This document shows positions 1-8,147 of a stretch of DNA of 64,000 nucleotides, in pieces. The stretch comes from Georgenia soli (lineage in GTDB: Bacteria; Actinomycetota; Actinomycetes; Actinomycetales; Actinomycetaceae). How positions within the stretch are numbered: the first letter of the stretch is position 1; every line of letters starts with the position of its first letter. Below the pieces are notes generated by a model that was not told the origin of the DNA, ran no database searches, and was given only the letters and a program-made list of their open reading frames with translations. The position numbers and the translations under genes are program-made. The DNA is taken from NCBI RefSeq assembly GCF_002563695.1, contig NZ_PDJI01000004.1:1550001-1614000 (forward strand). Reading direction: 5' to 3'.

Positions 1-1662
1 GCCGCGCCGGAGCCGAGAGGAGCGGCGGGCCCGACCGGCCCACCCGGTTGTCGCCGTCAGGACGAGGAGCGCCGCCGCCACCAGGGCGAAGACCCCGGGG
101 AAGGAGGCCGCGGCCGCGCTGACGCCCAGCCCGACGGCCGCCACGGTGAGCGTGCGCCGGCGCGGCGGGACCGCCCAGCGCGGCGGCCGCGGGTCCTGCG
201 GCGGGTACGGGTAGGCCACGTCGCCGTGGGGGGACGGACCGGGCGGGCCGGGCCACCGCCCGTCTCCCGCGTACGGCTGCTGGCTGTCGGGGTACGGCTG
301 CCGGGTATCCGGGTACGGCTGCACGGCGCCGGGGCGCTGCGCCACGTCGCCGGTCACCGGGGGCAGCATCCGGGTGGGCGGCTCCTGGGTCGGCGTGCCG
401 GCACGCCCCACGGGATAGCTGGGCGGGGCGGCCGGCATGACGCGGGTCGCCGGCTCGGCGGGGAGCGCCCTGGTCGCCGGCTCGGCCGGGATGGCCCGGG
501 TCGCCGGCTCGGCCTGGAGTGCCCGCGTCGCCGGCTCGGCGGGGATGGCCCGGGTCTCCGGCTCGGCGGGGACGCCCCGGGGCTCGGCCGGGAGCGCCCG
601 GGTCGCGGCCCCCGCGCTGGTGTCCTCCGCCGTCGCGCCCGGGAGCGCGGAGGTGGCGTGGTCGTCACGGAACGCGCGCGTGCCGTCGGCGAAGGGGTGG
701 GTCGCGGGGCCCGCGGTGACGAGACCCGTGGCGGCTGCGCCGGCACCCGCGGCCCCGGCCGCACCACCAGCGGCCCCGGCCGCACCAGCCACGGCGCCCG
801 CCGCGCCAGCGGCGGCGGCGTGCCCGGACGTCGTCCCGATCACCTGGGTGAGCTGGTCGTCCCCCCAGGTCCGGTCCAGCACGGCGAGCACGCCGTCGGG
901 GTCGAGACGCCTGGCCGGGTCGGGGTCGAGCGCGGCGCGCAGCGCGCGTGCGGTCACCTCGGGCAGCCCGTCGGTGTCCACCTTCCCGGTGGCCACGCGG
1001 GCGAGCACCGCCCCGGTGGGTCCGCGACCGAACGGCGGCCGACCCGTGGCGGCGAAGACGAGCACGGCGGCCCAGCCCCACCAGTCGCACTCCGGGGCGG
1101 GCTCGGCGCCGGCGATGACCTCCGGGTCGAGGTAGCCGGGGGTGCCGGTGACCATGCCGGTCTGGGTGAGCCGGGCGTCGTCGGCCACCTGGGCGATGCC
1201 GAAGTCGATGACCACCGGGCCGTGCTCTGACATCATCACGTTGCCGGGCTTGAGGTCGCGGTGGACGACGCCGACCGCGTGGATGGCCCGCAGCGCCTCC
1301 GCCAGTCCGTGGGCGAGGTTCGACAGCTCGTGCGAGGAGAAGGGCCCGTCCGCGGCCACGTCCTCCTCGAGCGTCGGGCCGTCGACGAGCTCGGTGACGA
1401 CGAACGCCTCGGCGTCCTCGACCTCGGCGTCGAGCACGCGGGCCACCCCGGCGTCGCGCACGCGGTGGAGGAGCGAGACCTCCCGCGCGAGCCGGCGGCG
1501 CGCCTGGGGGTCGGTGCCGATGTGGGGGTGGAGGAGCTTCAGCGCCACGTGGCGCCCGTCTGCGTCGACGGCCTCGTGGACGGTGCCCATGCCGCCGGAA
1601 CCGAGGCGGCGCAGCAGGCGGTAGCCGCCCACCTCGCGCACCTGCTGCTCCGGCTCCGTCAT
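1..1662 (-). CDS. Serine/threonine protein kinase, membrane-anchored (3' end outside window)
   Basis: Hanks-type protein kinase that transfers phosphate from ATP to Ser/Thr of partner proteins. The first 260 residues hold the kinase fold: glycine loop GSGGMG, VALK lysine, HRDLKPGN catalytic loop near residue 134 and DFG about twenty residues later. A long Ala/Pro-rich linker follows, with nine-residue repeats (see repeat), then a Tyr/Pro-rich stretch and hydrophobic helices close to the window edge, so the enzyme is probably membrane-anchored with a cytoplasmic kinase. No stop codon is reached at position 1, so the C-terminus is missing. The ATG at 1662 lies six bases after a TANNNT box and has no Shine-Dalgarno, suggesting a leaderless message. 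It is divergent from otsA. The substrate is unknown. Confidence 0.93.
   Translation of the reverse strand, partial: MTEPEQQVREVGGYRLLRRLGSGGMGTVHEAVDADGRHVALKLLHPHIGTDPQARRRLAREVSLLHRVRDAGVARVLDAEVEDAEAFVVTELVDGPTLEEDVAADGPFSSHELSNLAHGLAEALRAIHAVGVVHRDLKPGNVMMSEHGPVVIDFGIAQVADDARLTQTGMVTGTPGYLDPEVIAGAEPAPECDWWGWAAVLVFAATGRPPFGRGPTGAVLARVATGKVDTDGLPEVTARALRAALDPDPARRLDPDGVLAVLDRTWGDDQLTQVIGTTSGHAAAAGAAGAVAGAAGAAGGAAGAAGAGAAATGLVTAGPATHPFADGTRAFRDDHATSALPGATAEDTSAGAATRALPAEPRGVPAEPETRAIPAEPATRALQAEPATRAIPAEPATRALPAEPATRVMPAAPPSYPVGRAGTPTQEPPTRMLPPVTGDVAQRPGAVQPYPDTRQPYPDSQQPYAGDGRWPGPPGPSPHGDVAYPYPPQDPRPPRWAVPPRRRTLTVAAVGLGVSAAAASFPGVFALVAAALLVLTATTGWAGRARRSSRLRRG
439..600 (-). repeat. 27-bp in-frame minisatellite in the kinase linker
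   Basis: About five tandem 27-bp units encode the nonapeptide TRALPAEPA with Ile/Leu/Gln variation, followed by a degenerate PAEPRGVPAEP segment. The reading frame is kept, so it lengthens the Pro/Ala linker between kinase domain and membrane helices. Confidence 0.88.
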
Positions 1663-1668
1663 GCTCCA

Positions 1669-1674
1669 ACGCTA
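1669..1674 (-). promoter_or_regulatory. -10 box of the kinase gene, leaderless
   Basis: TAGCGT on the reverse strand ends six bases before the kinase ATG; no Shine-Dalgarno lies between, so transcription would start at the start codon. Confidence 0.5.
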
Positions 1675-1744
1675 CCTACCCGCACACCCTCGTGATCCAT
1701 GCCTCCTCCAGGTACCCCGCCGGGCATCGGCGTCACGGCGCCGG

Positions 1745-1750
1745 TACGGT
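1745..1750 (+). promoter_or_regulatory. -10 box of otsA
   Basis: TACGGT lies about 32 bases before the TTG start of otsA, leaving room for a short leader with AAGGAG at 1766-1771. It sits inside the upstream extension that would result from using ATG 1699, which argues against that start. Confidence 0.45.
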
Positions 1751-1782
1751 GGCAGGAACCGAGTGAAGGAGCACAGATCCCC

Positions 1783-3237
1783 TTGCCTGCCGGAGAACAC
1801 GAGTTCGTCGTCGTGGCCAACCGCCTCCCGGTCGACATCACGGTCGCCGCGGACGGGTCGCTGAGCTGGGAGCGTTCGCCCGGCGGCCTCGTGACGGCGC
1901 TCGCGCCGATCATGCAGAAGAACGACGGCGCCTGGGTCGGCTGGTCCGGCCAGGCCGGCTTCGAGCACGAGCCCTTCGACGGCGAGGGCATGCGCCTGTG
2001 GCCGGTCACGCTCAGCGAGGACGAGATCGAGGCCTACTACGAGGGCTTCTCCAACGGCACGCTGTGGCCGCTGTACCACGACGTCATCGTCCCGCCGGAG
2101 TTCCACCGCGCCTGGTGGAACACCTACGTCTCGGTCAACCGCCGCTTCGCCGCGGCCGCCGCCGAGGCCGCCGCGCCCGGAGGGACCGTCTGGGTGCACG
2201 ACTACCAGCTCCAGCTGGTCCCCTCGGTGCTGCGGCTGCTGCGCCCCGACGTGAAGATCGGCTTCTTCAACCACATCCCGTTCCCCCCGCTGGAGATCTT
2301 CACCCAGCTGCCGTGGCGCCGTCAGGTGGTCGAGGGGCTGCTCGGCGCGGACCTCGTCGGCTTCCAGCGCCCGGGTGACGCGGCGAACTTCCTCCGGGCG
2401 GTGCGCCGCCTGACCGGCCTGCGCGTCCAGGGCCCGCAGGTGACGGTCCCCGGCCGCTGGTCCCGGCCCGACCGCACCGTCCGGGCCCAGGCGTTCCCCA
2501 TCTCGATCGACGCGGCCTCCTTCGACGAGCTGGCCCGCACCCCCGAGGTGCTGGCCCGCGCCAAGGAGATCCGCAAGGAGCTCGGCAGCCCGGACGTCCT
2601 CCTCCTCGGCGTCGACCGGCTCGACTACACCAAGGGCATCCGCCACCGCCTGAAGGCGTTCGGGGAGCTCCTCGAGGACGGCCAGCTGCGCGTGCCCGAG
2701 GCGTGCATGATCCAGGTGGCGAGCCCCTCCCGCGAACGTGTGGAGCAGTACCGCCAGCTCCGCGACGAGGTCGAGGTGACCGTCGGGCGCATCAACGGCG
2801 ACTTCGGCACCCTCGGCCGGGCGGCGGTGCACTACATGCACCACTCCTACCCGATGGAGGAGATGGCGGCCCTGTACCGCGCGGCGGACGTCATGCTCGT
2901 GACCTCGCTGCGCGACGGCATGAACCTCGTGGCCAAGGAGTACGTGGCCGCCCGGTCCGACCTCGGCGGCGCGCTCGTGCTCTCCGAGTTCACCGGGGCC
3001 GCGGACGAGCTCACCCAGGCGCTGCAGATCAACCCGCACGACATCGACGGGACCAAGGCGACGATCATGCGCGCCATCGGGATGGACGCCCGGGAGGGGC
3101 GCCGCCGGATGCGCAGCCTGCGCCGTCGGGTCCTCGAGCACGACGTCCAGCGGTGGGCCGACGACTTCCTCGGCTACCTCGCCATGTCCGTCCCCAGCCC
3201 GATGTCCGTCCCCAGCCCCCAGGAGGCCGCCCGGTGA
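1783..3237 (+). CDS. otsA: Trehalose-6-phosphate synthase (GT20)
   Basis: Joins glucose from a nucleotide sugar to glucose 6-phosphate to give trehalose 6-phosphate in the cytoplasm. About 484 residues, normal for the family. Visible family motifs: VHDYQLQLVP near residue 138, FFNHIPFPP, DRLDYTKGI near 278 and DGMNLVAKEY near 377. The TTG at 1783 is chosen because AAGGAG lies 11 bases before it, the family N-terminus (EFVVVANRLPVD) follows directly, and a -10 box sits just upstream; ATG 1699 in the same frame would add 28 unrelated residues. The C-terminus carries a duplicated MSVPSP. The stop overlaps the otsB start (GTGA), so the two are translationally coupled. Confidence 0.96.
   Translation: MPAGEHEFVVVANRLPVDITVAADGSLSWERSPGGLVTALAPIMQKNDGAWVGWSGQAGFEHEPFDGEGMRLWPVTLSEDEIEAYYEGFSNGTLWPLYHDVIVPPEFHRAWWNTYVSVNRRFAAAAAEAAAPGGTVWVHDYQLQLVPSVLRLLRPDVKIGFFNHIPFPPLEIFTQLPWRRQVVEGLLGADLVGFQRPGDAANFLRAVRRLTGLRVQGPQVTVPGRWSRPDRTVRAQAFPISIDAASFDELARTPEVLARAKEIRKELGSPDVLLLGVDRLDYTKGIRHRLKAFGELLEDGQLRVPEACMIQVASPSRERVEQYRQLRDEVEVTVGRINGDFGTLGRAAVHYMHHSYPMEEMAALYRAADVMLVTSLRDGMNLVAKEYVAARSDLGGALVLSEFTGAADELTQALQINPHDIDGTKATIMRAIGMDAREGRRRMRSLRRRVLEHDVQRWADDFLGYLAMSVPSPMSVPSPQEAAR
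3184..3219 (+). repeat. 18-bp tandem duplication in the otsA 3' end
   Basis: Two 18-bp copies differing only at the last base encode MSVPSP twice, shortly before the otsA stop. They lie outside the catalytic fold. Confidence 0.9.
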
Positions 3238-4160
3238 CCGCCGACCACTCCCGCGCCCCGCGTGCCGGCTCCCCCGAGGACGACGGCGGAGCGGCCACCT
3301 TCGACGCCGGCGTACCCGGCCCCGGCGTCGAGGCGCCGCTGTTCACCGCCCACCTCGAGGAGTCCCTCGACCTCGCGCTGCGCGAGTTCGCGGAGCGGGA
3401 GAGGGTGCTGGTCGCCCTCGACTTCGACGGCGTGCTGGCCCCGATCGTGCTGGACCCGACGACGTCGCGGATGCTGCCGGCGTCGGCCCAGGCGGTCGCC
3501 GGGCTCACGCAGCAGCCGGGCGTCGAGGTGGTCCTCGTCTCGGGGCGCGAGGCGGGCGACCTCGTGGCGCTGGCCGGCCTGCCCGGCGGCACCCGGGTCA
3601 TCGGCTCCCACGGGGCCCAGTGGGGCCGCGTGGTCGACCCCCCCGGCGGCGGCACCGCCCTGGAGGCCGAGCCCGTCGACCTCACCGCGGAGCAGACCGC
3701 GCTGAAGGCCGAGCTGCTGCGCGAGACGGAGGCCCTGGCGGCCGACGTCGAGGGCGCGTGGGTGCAGGTCAAGCCGGCCGCCGTCGTCCTCCACACCCGG
3801 CCGGCCGAGCGCGCGGCCGGCGAGCGCCTCACCGAGCGCACCCTCGCCGGGCCCGCGGCCCGGGACGGCGTGCGCGTCGTCGTCGGCAAGGAGGTCGTGG
3901 AGATGGCCGTCCTGGAGGTGACCAAGGGGGACGCCCTGGTGCAGCTGCGCTCCGCCCTCGGCGTCGACGCGGTGCTCTACGCCGGCGACGACACCACGGA
4001 CGAGGACGCCTTCACCGTGCTGGGCGAGGGCGACGTCTCGATCAAGGTCGGCGACGGCGACACCGCGGCGGCGTACCGCGTGGCCGACCCGGACGAGCTC
4101 TCCGCCGTCCTGGTCCGCCTCCTCGAGCTGCGTCAAGGGACCCACGACTCACACCCGTAA
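3234..4160 (+). CDS. otsB: Trehalose-6-phosphate phosphatase (HAD superfamily)
   Basis: Removes phosphate from trehalose 6-phosphate, completing trehalose synthesis. 308 residues. HAD motif I DFDGVLAP at residues 63-70 supplies the nucleophile and acid/base aspartates; motif IV GDDTTDEDAF near residue 251 binds Mg2+. An extension of roughly 55 residues, mostly polar, precedes the fold. The GTG start is used because it overlaps the otsA stop by four bases and nothing better lies nearby. Product and order are typical of the OtsAB pathway. Confidence 0.94.
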   Translation: MTADHSRAPRAGSPEDDGGAATFDAGVPGPGVEAPLFTAHLEESLDLALREFAERERVLVALDFDGVLAPIVLDPTTSRMLPASAQAVAGLTQQPGVEVVLVSGREAGDLVALAGLPGGTRVIGSHGAQWGRVVDPPGGGTALEAEPVDLTAEQTALKAELLRETEALAADVEGAWVQVKPAAVVLHTRPAERAAGERLTERTLAGPAARDGVRVVVGKEVVEMAVLEVTKGDALVQLRSALGVDAVLYAGDDTTDEDAFTVLGEGDVSIKVGDGDTAAAYRVADPDELSAVLVRLLELRQGTHDSHP

Positions 4161-4202
4161 CATTCGTGTGCCACTATGGGTCCGGCAGCTGTCGCGGACC
4201 CC

Positions 4203-4239
4203 GGTGTCCGCGGCGGTTCGCTGTGTCAGAGCGGACACC
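4203..4239. promoter_or_regulatory. 9-bp inverted repeat upstream of the ABC ATPase gene
   Basis: GGTGTCCGC (4203-4211) and GCGGACACC (4231-4239) are perfect inverted copies separated by 19 bases, 65 bases before the start codon. Position suits an operator or 5'-UTR hairpin; the hairpin lacks a U-tract. Confidence 0.45.
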
Positions 4240-4304
4240 TCTCTCGGCACTCTTCACTACGGATCGTCCGGCACGTACCTGCCGGTGAAGGGATGTACAT
4301 CACC

Positions 4305-5429
4305 ATGGCCTCCGTCACGTTCGACAAAGCCACCCGCATCTACCCGGGCTCCGAGCGCCCCGCGGTCGACGCCCTCGACCTGGAGGTCGCCGACGGCGAG
4401 TTCCTGGTCCTCGTCGGCCCCTCCGGCTGCGGCAAGTCCACCTCGCTGCGCATGCTCGCGGGCCTGGAGGACGTCAACTCCGGCCGCATCTTCATCGGCG
4501 ACCGTGACGTCACCGACGTCCAGCCCAAGGACCGTGACATCGCCATGGTCTTCCAGAACTACGCGCTCTACCCGCACATGTCCGTCGCGGACAACATGGG
4601 CTTCGCGCTGAAGATCGCCGGCACCCCGAAGGCCGAGATCGAGCAGCGCGTCAAGGAGGCCGCGAAGATCCTCGACCTGAGCGAGTACCTCCAGCGCAAG
4701 CCGAAGGCGCTCTCCGGCGGTCAGCGTCAGCGTGTGGCCATGGGCCGCGCGATCGTCCGCCAGCCGCGCGTGTTCCTCATGGACGAGCCGCTGTCCAACC
4801 TCGACGCCAAGCTCCGCGTCCAGACCCGCACCCAGATCGCCTCGCTGCAGCGCCGGCTGGGCGTCACCACGGTCTACGTCACGCACGACCAGACCGAGGC
4901 CCTGACCATGGGCGACCGCATCGCGGTGCTCAAGGACGGCCTCCTCCAGCAGGTCGGCACCCCGCGGGAGATGTACGACACCCCGGCCAACGTCTTCGTC
5001 GCCGGCTTCATCGGCTCCCCCGCCATGAACCTCGGCGACTTCCGCGTCGAGAACGGCCAGGCGGTCCTCGGCGAGGCCCACGTGCCGCTCTCCCGCTCGA
5101 CCATCAGCGCCCTGACGGACGCCGACAAGGGCAAGGTCATCCTCGGCTTCCGGCCGGAGTCCCTCGACCGGGTCCCCGAGGGCGACGGCGCCATCCCGGT
5201 GACCGTCAACCTCGTCGAGGAGCTCGGCTCGGACGCCTTCGTCTACGGCGAGCTCGCGGGCTCGCGGGAGCTCAACGAGCACCTCGGCTCCGGCGAGGAC
5301 TCCGACCAGATCATCGTGCGCATCGACCCGCGCGACGTGCCGATGAAGGGCGACAAGATCTTCGTGCGCATCCGCGAGGGCGAGCAGCACGCGTTCTCGT
5401 CCGCCACCGGCGAGCGCCTGCCGCAGTAG
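4305..5429 (+). CDS. ugpC: Sugar ABC transporter ATPase, UgpC/MsmK type
   Basis: Cytoplasmic ATPase of a CUT1-type carbohydrate importer. 374 residues. Walker A GPSGCGKST at 38-46, signature LSGGQRQRVAMGRA near 136, Walker B FLMDEP near 158, H-loop THDQTEA near 193, then a TOBE/MOP-like regulatory domain. No permease or binding-protein genes are adjacent, which is usual for shared MsmK/UgpC-type ATPases serving several importers. ATG 4305 is preferred over ATG 4293 because GAAGGG at 4287-4292 is spaced correctly only for the former. The position beside otsAB suggests, but does not prove, a link to disaccharide uptake. Confidence 0.93.
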   Translation: MASVTFDKATRIYPGSERPAVDALDLEVADGEFLVLVGPSGCGKSTSLRMLAGLEDVNSGRIFIGDRDVTDVQPKDRDIAMVFQNYALYPHMSVADNMGFALKIAGTPKAEIEQRVKEAAKILDLSEYLQRKPKALSGGQRQRVAMGRAIVRQPRVFLMDEPLSNLDAKLRVQTRTQIASLQRRLGVTTVYVTHDQTEALTMGDRIAVLKDGLLQQVGTPREMYDTPANVFVAGFIGSPAMNLGDFRVENGQAVLGEAHVPLSRSTISALTDADKGKVILGFRPESLDRVPEGDGAIPVTVNLVEELGSDAFVYGELAGSRELNEHLGSGEDSDQIIVRIDPRDVPMKGDKIFVRIREGEQHAFSSATGERLPQ

Positions 5430-5481
5430 CACCTCGGCCCGCCGCACCGGCGGGCACGTGCACGACGTCGCCGTGAGTGGT

Positions 5482-5576
5482 GACGTCTCGCGGAGAGGTT
5501 GACGTCTCAGGGAGGACTTGACGACTCACGGAGAAGTTGACGACTCAGGGAGAACTTGACGTCTCGCGAGAGGGGC
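5482..5576. repeat. Five 19-bp tandem repeats between ugpC and the DUF4032 gene
   Basis: Units begin at 5482, 5501, 5520, 5539 and 5558; consensus GACGWCTCRSGGAGARSTT. The fifth unit diverges at its end. Each junction recreates TTGACG or TTGACT-like hexamers, and several units hold the GACGTC palindrome. They are contiguous with no spacers, so this is not CRISPR. Function unknown. Confidence 0.92.
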
Positions 5577-5597
5577 GGGTCCTCGGGCCCGCCCCTC
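5570..5597. terminator. GC-rich hairpin after the repeat array
   Basis: GAGGGGCGGG pairs with CCCGCCCCTC around an 8-base loop. No U-tract follows; such hairpins are common actinobacterial terminators. It would end the ugpC transcript. Confidence 0.5.
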
Positions 5598-5606
5598 CTC
5601 CGTGCC

Positions 5607-5631
5607 GGCCGGTAGATTGGCCGTACCGGCC
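5607..5631. promoter_or_regulatory. 8-bp inverted repeat overlapping a possible -10 box
   Basis: GGCCGGTA (5607-5614) and TACCGGCC (5624-5631) flank nine bases; TAGATT at 5613-5618 could be the -10 box of the DUF4032 gene, so the repeat could be an operator. Confidence 0.35.
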
Positions 5632-5711
5632 GCCGCGACCGGACGAACCTCACACTCCGAACAGCCCTTGAGCCCGCCCGCGGAGGTGGGGCCAGCGGGG
5701 AGAATGACCTC

Positions 5712-6956
5712 ATGGCACAGCAGCTCCAGATCACCGCCGCACGGGTGGATCCGGCGCTGCTCGACCTCCCGTGGGAGGTCCCGCTGGAGGAGTGGCCGAC
5801 GGAGGTCCTCGCCGCGCTGCCCCGCGGCATCTCCCGGCACGTCGTGCGCTTCGTGCGGCTCTCGGGCCGGATCATCGCCGTGAAGGAGATCGGCGAGTCG
5901 GTGGCCTACCACGAGTACGAGCAGCTGCGCTCGCTCGGTCGCCTGGAGGCCCCGGCGGTCCAGCCCCTCGCCGTCATCACCGGGCGGAGCTCGCCGGACG
6001 GGGAGGAGCTGAACTCGGTGCTGGTGACCGAGCACCTCCAGTACTCCCTGCCCTACCGCGCGCTCTTCAGCCAGTACATGCGCCCCGAGACCGCGGGCCG
6101 CCTCATCGACGCCCTCAGCGTGCTGCTCGTGCGGCTGCACCTGCTCGGCTTCTACTGGGGCGACGTCTCCCTCTCGAACACGCTGTTCCGCCGCGACGCG
6201 GGCGCCCTCGCCGCCTACCTGGTGGACGCGGAGACCGGCGAGCTCCATCCCTCGCTCACCCCAGGCCAGCGCGGCTACGACCTCGACCTGGCGCGCACGA
6301 ACATCATCGGCGAGCTCATGGACCTCCAGGCCGGCGAGATGCTCGACGAGGACGTCGACGTGATCGAGGTGGGCAACCAGATCGTCGAGCGCTACGAGTC
6401 GCTGTGGGCGGAGCTCACGCGCGAGGAGTCCTTCGGCTCCACCGAGCGCCAGCGGGTGACCGAGCGCATCAACCGCCTCAACGACCTGGGCTTCGACGTC
6501 GGCGAGCTGACCATCACCACCGACGTGGACGGCACGACCGTCTCCATCCAGCCCAAGGTCGTCGACGCCGGGCACTACCACCGCCAGATCATGCGGCTGA
6601 CCGGCCTGGACGTGCAGGAGAACCAGGCGCGCCGCATGCTCAACGACCTGGAGAGCTACCGGGCGGAGACCGACCGGCAGAACGACGACCTGACGATCGT
6701 CGCGCACGACTGGCTCGACGAGGTCTTCAACCCCACCGTCCAGGCGGTCCCGCGCGACCTGCGCCGCAAGCTCGAGCCGGCCGAGATCTTCCACGAGGTC
6801 CTCGAGCACCGCTGGTTCATCTCGCAGCAGCAGGCCCGCGACGTGCCCATGGCGGAGGCCGTCGGCTCCTACGTCGACAAGGTGCTGCGCCACCGCCCGG
6901 ACGAGCGGACCTTCCTCGACCGCGACTCGGTCGAGATGCCCGCCGTCGACTTCTGA
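5712..6956 (+). CDS. DUF4032 domain protein with kinase-like catalytic loop
   Basis: Actinobacterial protein of 414 residues matching DUF4032 (InaA/LPS-kinase-like). Visible: FYWGDVSLSNTLF near residue 148, resembling the kinase catalytic loop in keeping D and N, and LVDAET about 17 residues later in the place of a metal-binding DFG. No canonical glycine loop is seen, though VKEIGESVAYHEYEQL near residue 57 may supply the lysine and glutamate. There is no signal peptide or membrane segment. GGGGAG precedes the ATG by about ten bases. A small-molecule or lipid kinase activity is inferred only; no substrate is known. Confidence 0.85.
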   Translation: MAQQLQITAARVDPALLDLPWEVPLEEWPTEVLAALPRGISRHVVRFVRLSGRIIAVKEIGESVAYHEYEQLRSLGRLEAPAVQPLAVITGRSSPDGEELNSVLVTEHLQYSLPYRALFSQYMRPETAGRLIDALSVLLVRLHLLGFYWGDVSLSNTLFRRDAGALAAYLVDAETGELHPSLTPGQRGYDLDLARTNIIGELMDLQAGEMLDEDVDVIEVGNQIVERYESLWAELTREESFGSTERQRVTERINRLNDLGFDVGELTITTDVDGTTVSIQPKVVDAGHYHRQIMRLTGLDVQENQARRMLNDLESYRAETDRQNDDLTIVAHDWLDEVFNPTVQAVPRDLRRKLEPAEIFHEVLEHRWFISQQQARDVPMAEAVGSYVDKVLRHRPDERTFLDRDSVEMPAVDF

Positions 6957-7024
6957 GGGTCCTGTGCCGCTCCCGGGTCCGGCGGCCGTTCCGGGTCCTG
7001 GCCCCGCTCCGCGCCTGAGCGGTC

Positions 7025-8146
7025 TCAGCCGCGGCGGCCGCGCCGCGCCATGACCATCGCCACGACGGCGAGCGCGCCGAGACCGACGGCGCCCGCCCGC
7101 AGCGCGGTCCGGGTCGACGGCGCCATGGGGGGCTGGCCCTCGAGGGCCAGCCGGGCGGACTGCGCCGCGGCCCGGGGCAGCCGCTCCGCCTCGTGGGTGC
7201 GGGCACCCTCGAGGTCCGCCGGCTCGGCGCGCCCCTCCAGCACGTCGGCCACGGCGGGCGGCAGCCCGAGCGCGGCGACGAAGGCGGCGAGACCGTCCGC
7301 CCCGGGCAGCGCGAAGGACGCCGCGACGGCGGCCGGGTCGGCACCGGGGACCGCGGCGGCGAACGCGGCCGCGTCCTCGCCGTCGCCGAGGAGGTCCTCG
7401 ACGAGCGTGCGCACGGGCCCGGCGGCGTCGTCGGGGAGCACGTACCGGCTGCGCATGGACCAGCTGAAGACGGCGACGCCGCCCTCCCGCTCATCCACGT
7501 CGGAGTCCGGGCCGGGCAGCAGGAGGGCGGTGCGGTCCTCCGCGTCGACCTGCAGCCGCAGCACCGGGTAGGCGTCGGCGTCCCAGCCGTGCACCCCGAG
7601 CTCGCGGCCCGGGCCGGTGGTCATGACGAGCCGGCGCGGCTCGCCGTCCACCGGCTGCTCGGCCACCGTGACCGGCCGGCCCAGCAGCGTGGCATGCAGG
7701 GGCACCTGGTGGACGGGCATGGGGGTGAGCACCACCGTGCGGGCGTCGTGGGCGGTGTCCTCCTCCTCCACCACGCCGGGGATGGCGCCGTCCTCGGGGG
7801 TGGCCTCGCGCGCGCCCGGGCCGAGGGTGATGCCCTCCTCGGTGATCGTCCAGTCGGCCTCGTGGCCGGCGGGCACGCCGTCCATGAGCACGTCGGCGTC
7901 GAACGTGGCCTGCAGCTCCTCGACCAGCTCCGGGAGCGTGGGACCGGCCACGACCTGCCCCTCGCCGGCGGCGCCGACCGACCCGGCCGGGTCGGTCAGC
8001 ACCGAGAGCGAGAGCAGGTGCTCGGTGCCGGGGTACCACTCCAGCCGTGCCAGGACCCCGGCGGCCGCCAGGTGGGCGGCCACGGCGTCGGGGTCGAGCC
8101 GGGTGGCCACCAGCACGCCCTCGGCGCGGTTCCACGGTCCGGCCAC
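7025..8146 (-). CDS. Hypothetical protein with one C-terminal membrane helix
   Basis: 373 residues, no recognised family. The protein is acidic throughout, with a single hydrophobic segment near residues 346-366 followed by RRGRRG, so it is probably a C-tail-anchored protein with its bulk in the cytoplasm. The GTG start follows the rlmB stop by one base (TGACGTG), so it depends on translational coupling to rlmB. It is the last gene of the cysS-rlmB run and ends facing the DUF4032 gene. No catalytic motif was spotted. Confidence 0.8.
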   Translation of the reverse strand: MAGPWNRAEGVLVATRLDPDAVAAHLAAAGVLARLEWYPGTEHLLSLSVLTDPAGSVGAAGEGQVVAGPTLPELVEELQATFDADVLMDGVPAGHEADWTITEEGITLGPGAREATPEDGAIPGVVEEEDTAHDARTVVLTPMPVHQVPLHATLLGRPVTVAEQPVDGEPRRLVMTTGPGRELGVHGWDADAYPVLRLQVDAEDRTALLLPGPDSDVDEREGGVAVFSWSMRSRYVLPDDAAGPVRTLVEDLLGDGEDAAAFAAAVPGADPAAVAASFALPGADGLAAFVAALGLPPAVADVLEGRAEPADLEGARTHEAERLPRAAAQSARLALEGQPPMAPSTRTALRAGAVGLGALAVVAMVMARRGRRG

Positions 8147-8147
8147 G

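Noticed and set aside
1699..1782. Upstream ATG 1699 as the otsA start
   Set aside because: It would add a Pro-rich stretch unlike the family and would place the -10 box inside the gene; TTG 1783 has a good ribosome-binding site.
4293..4304. ATG 4293 as the ABC ATPase start
   Set aside because: It overlaps the only ribosome-binding site and adds four residues not seen in the family.
5482..5576. CRISPR array
   Set aside because: Repeats are contiguous without spacers and no cas genes are present.
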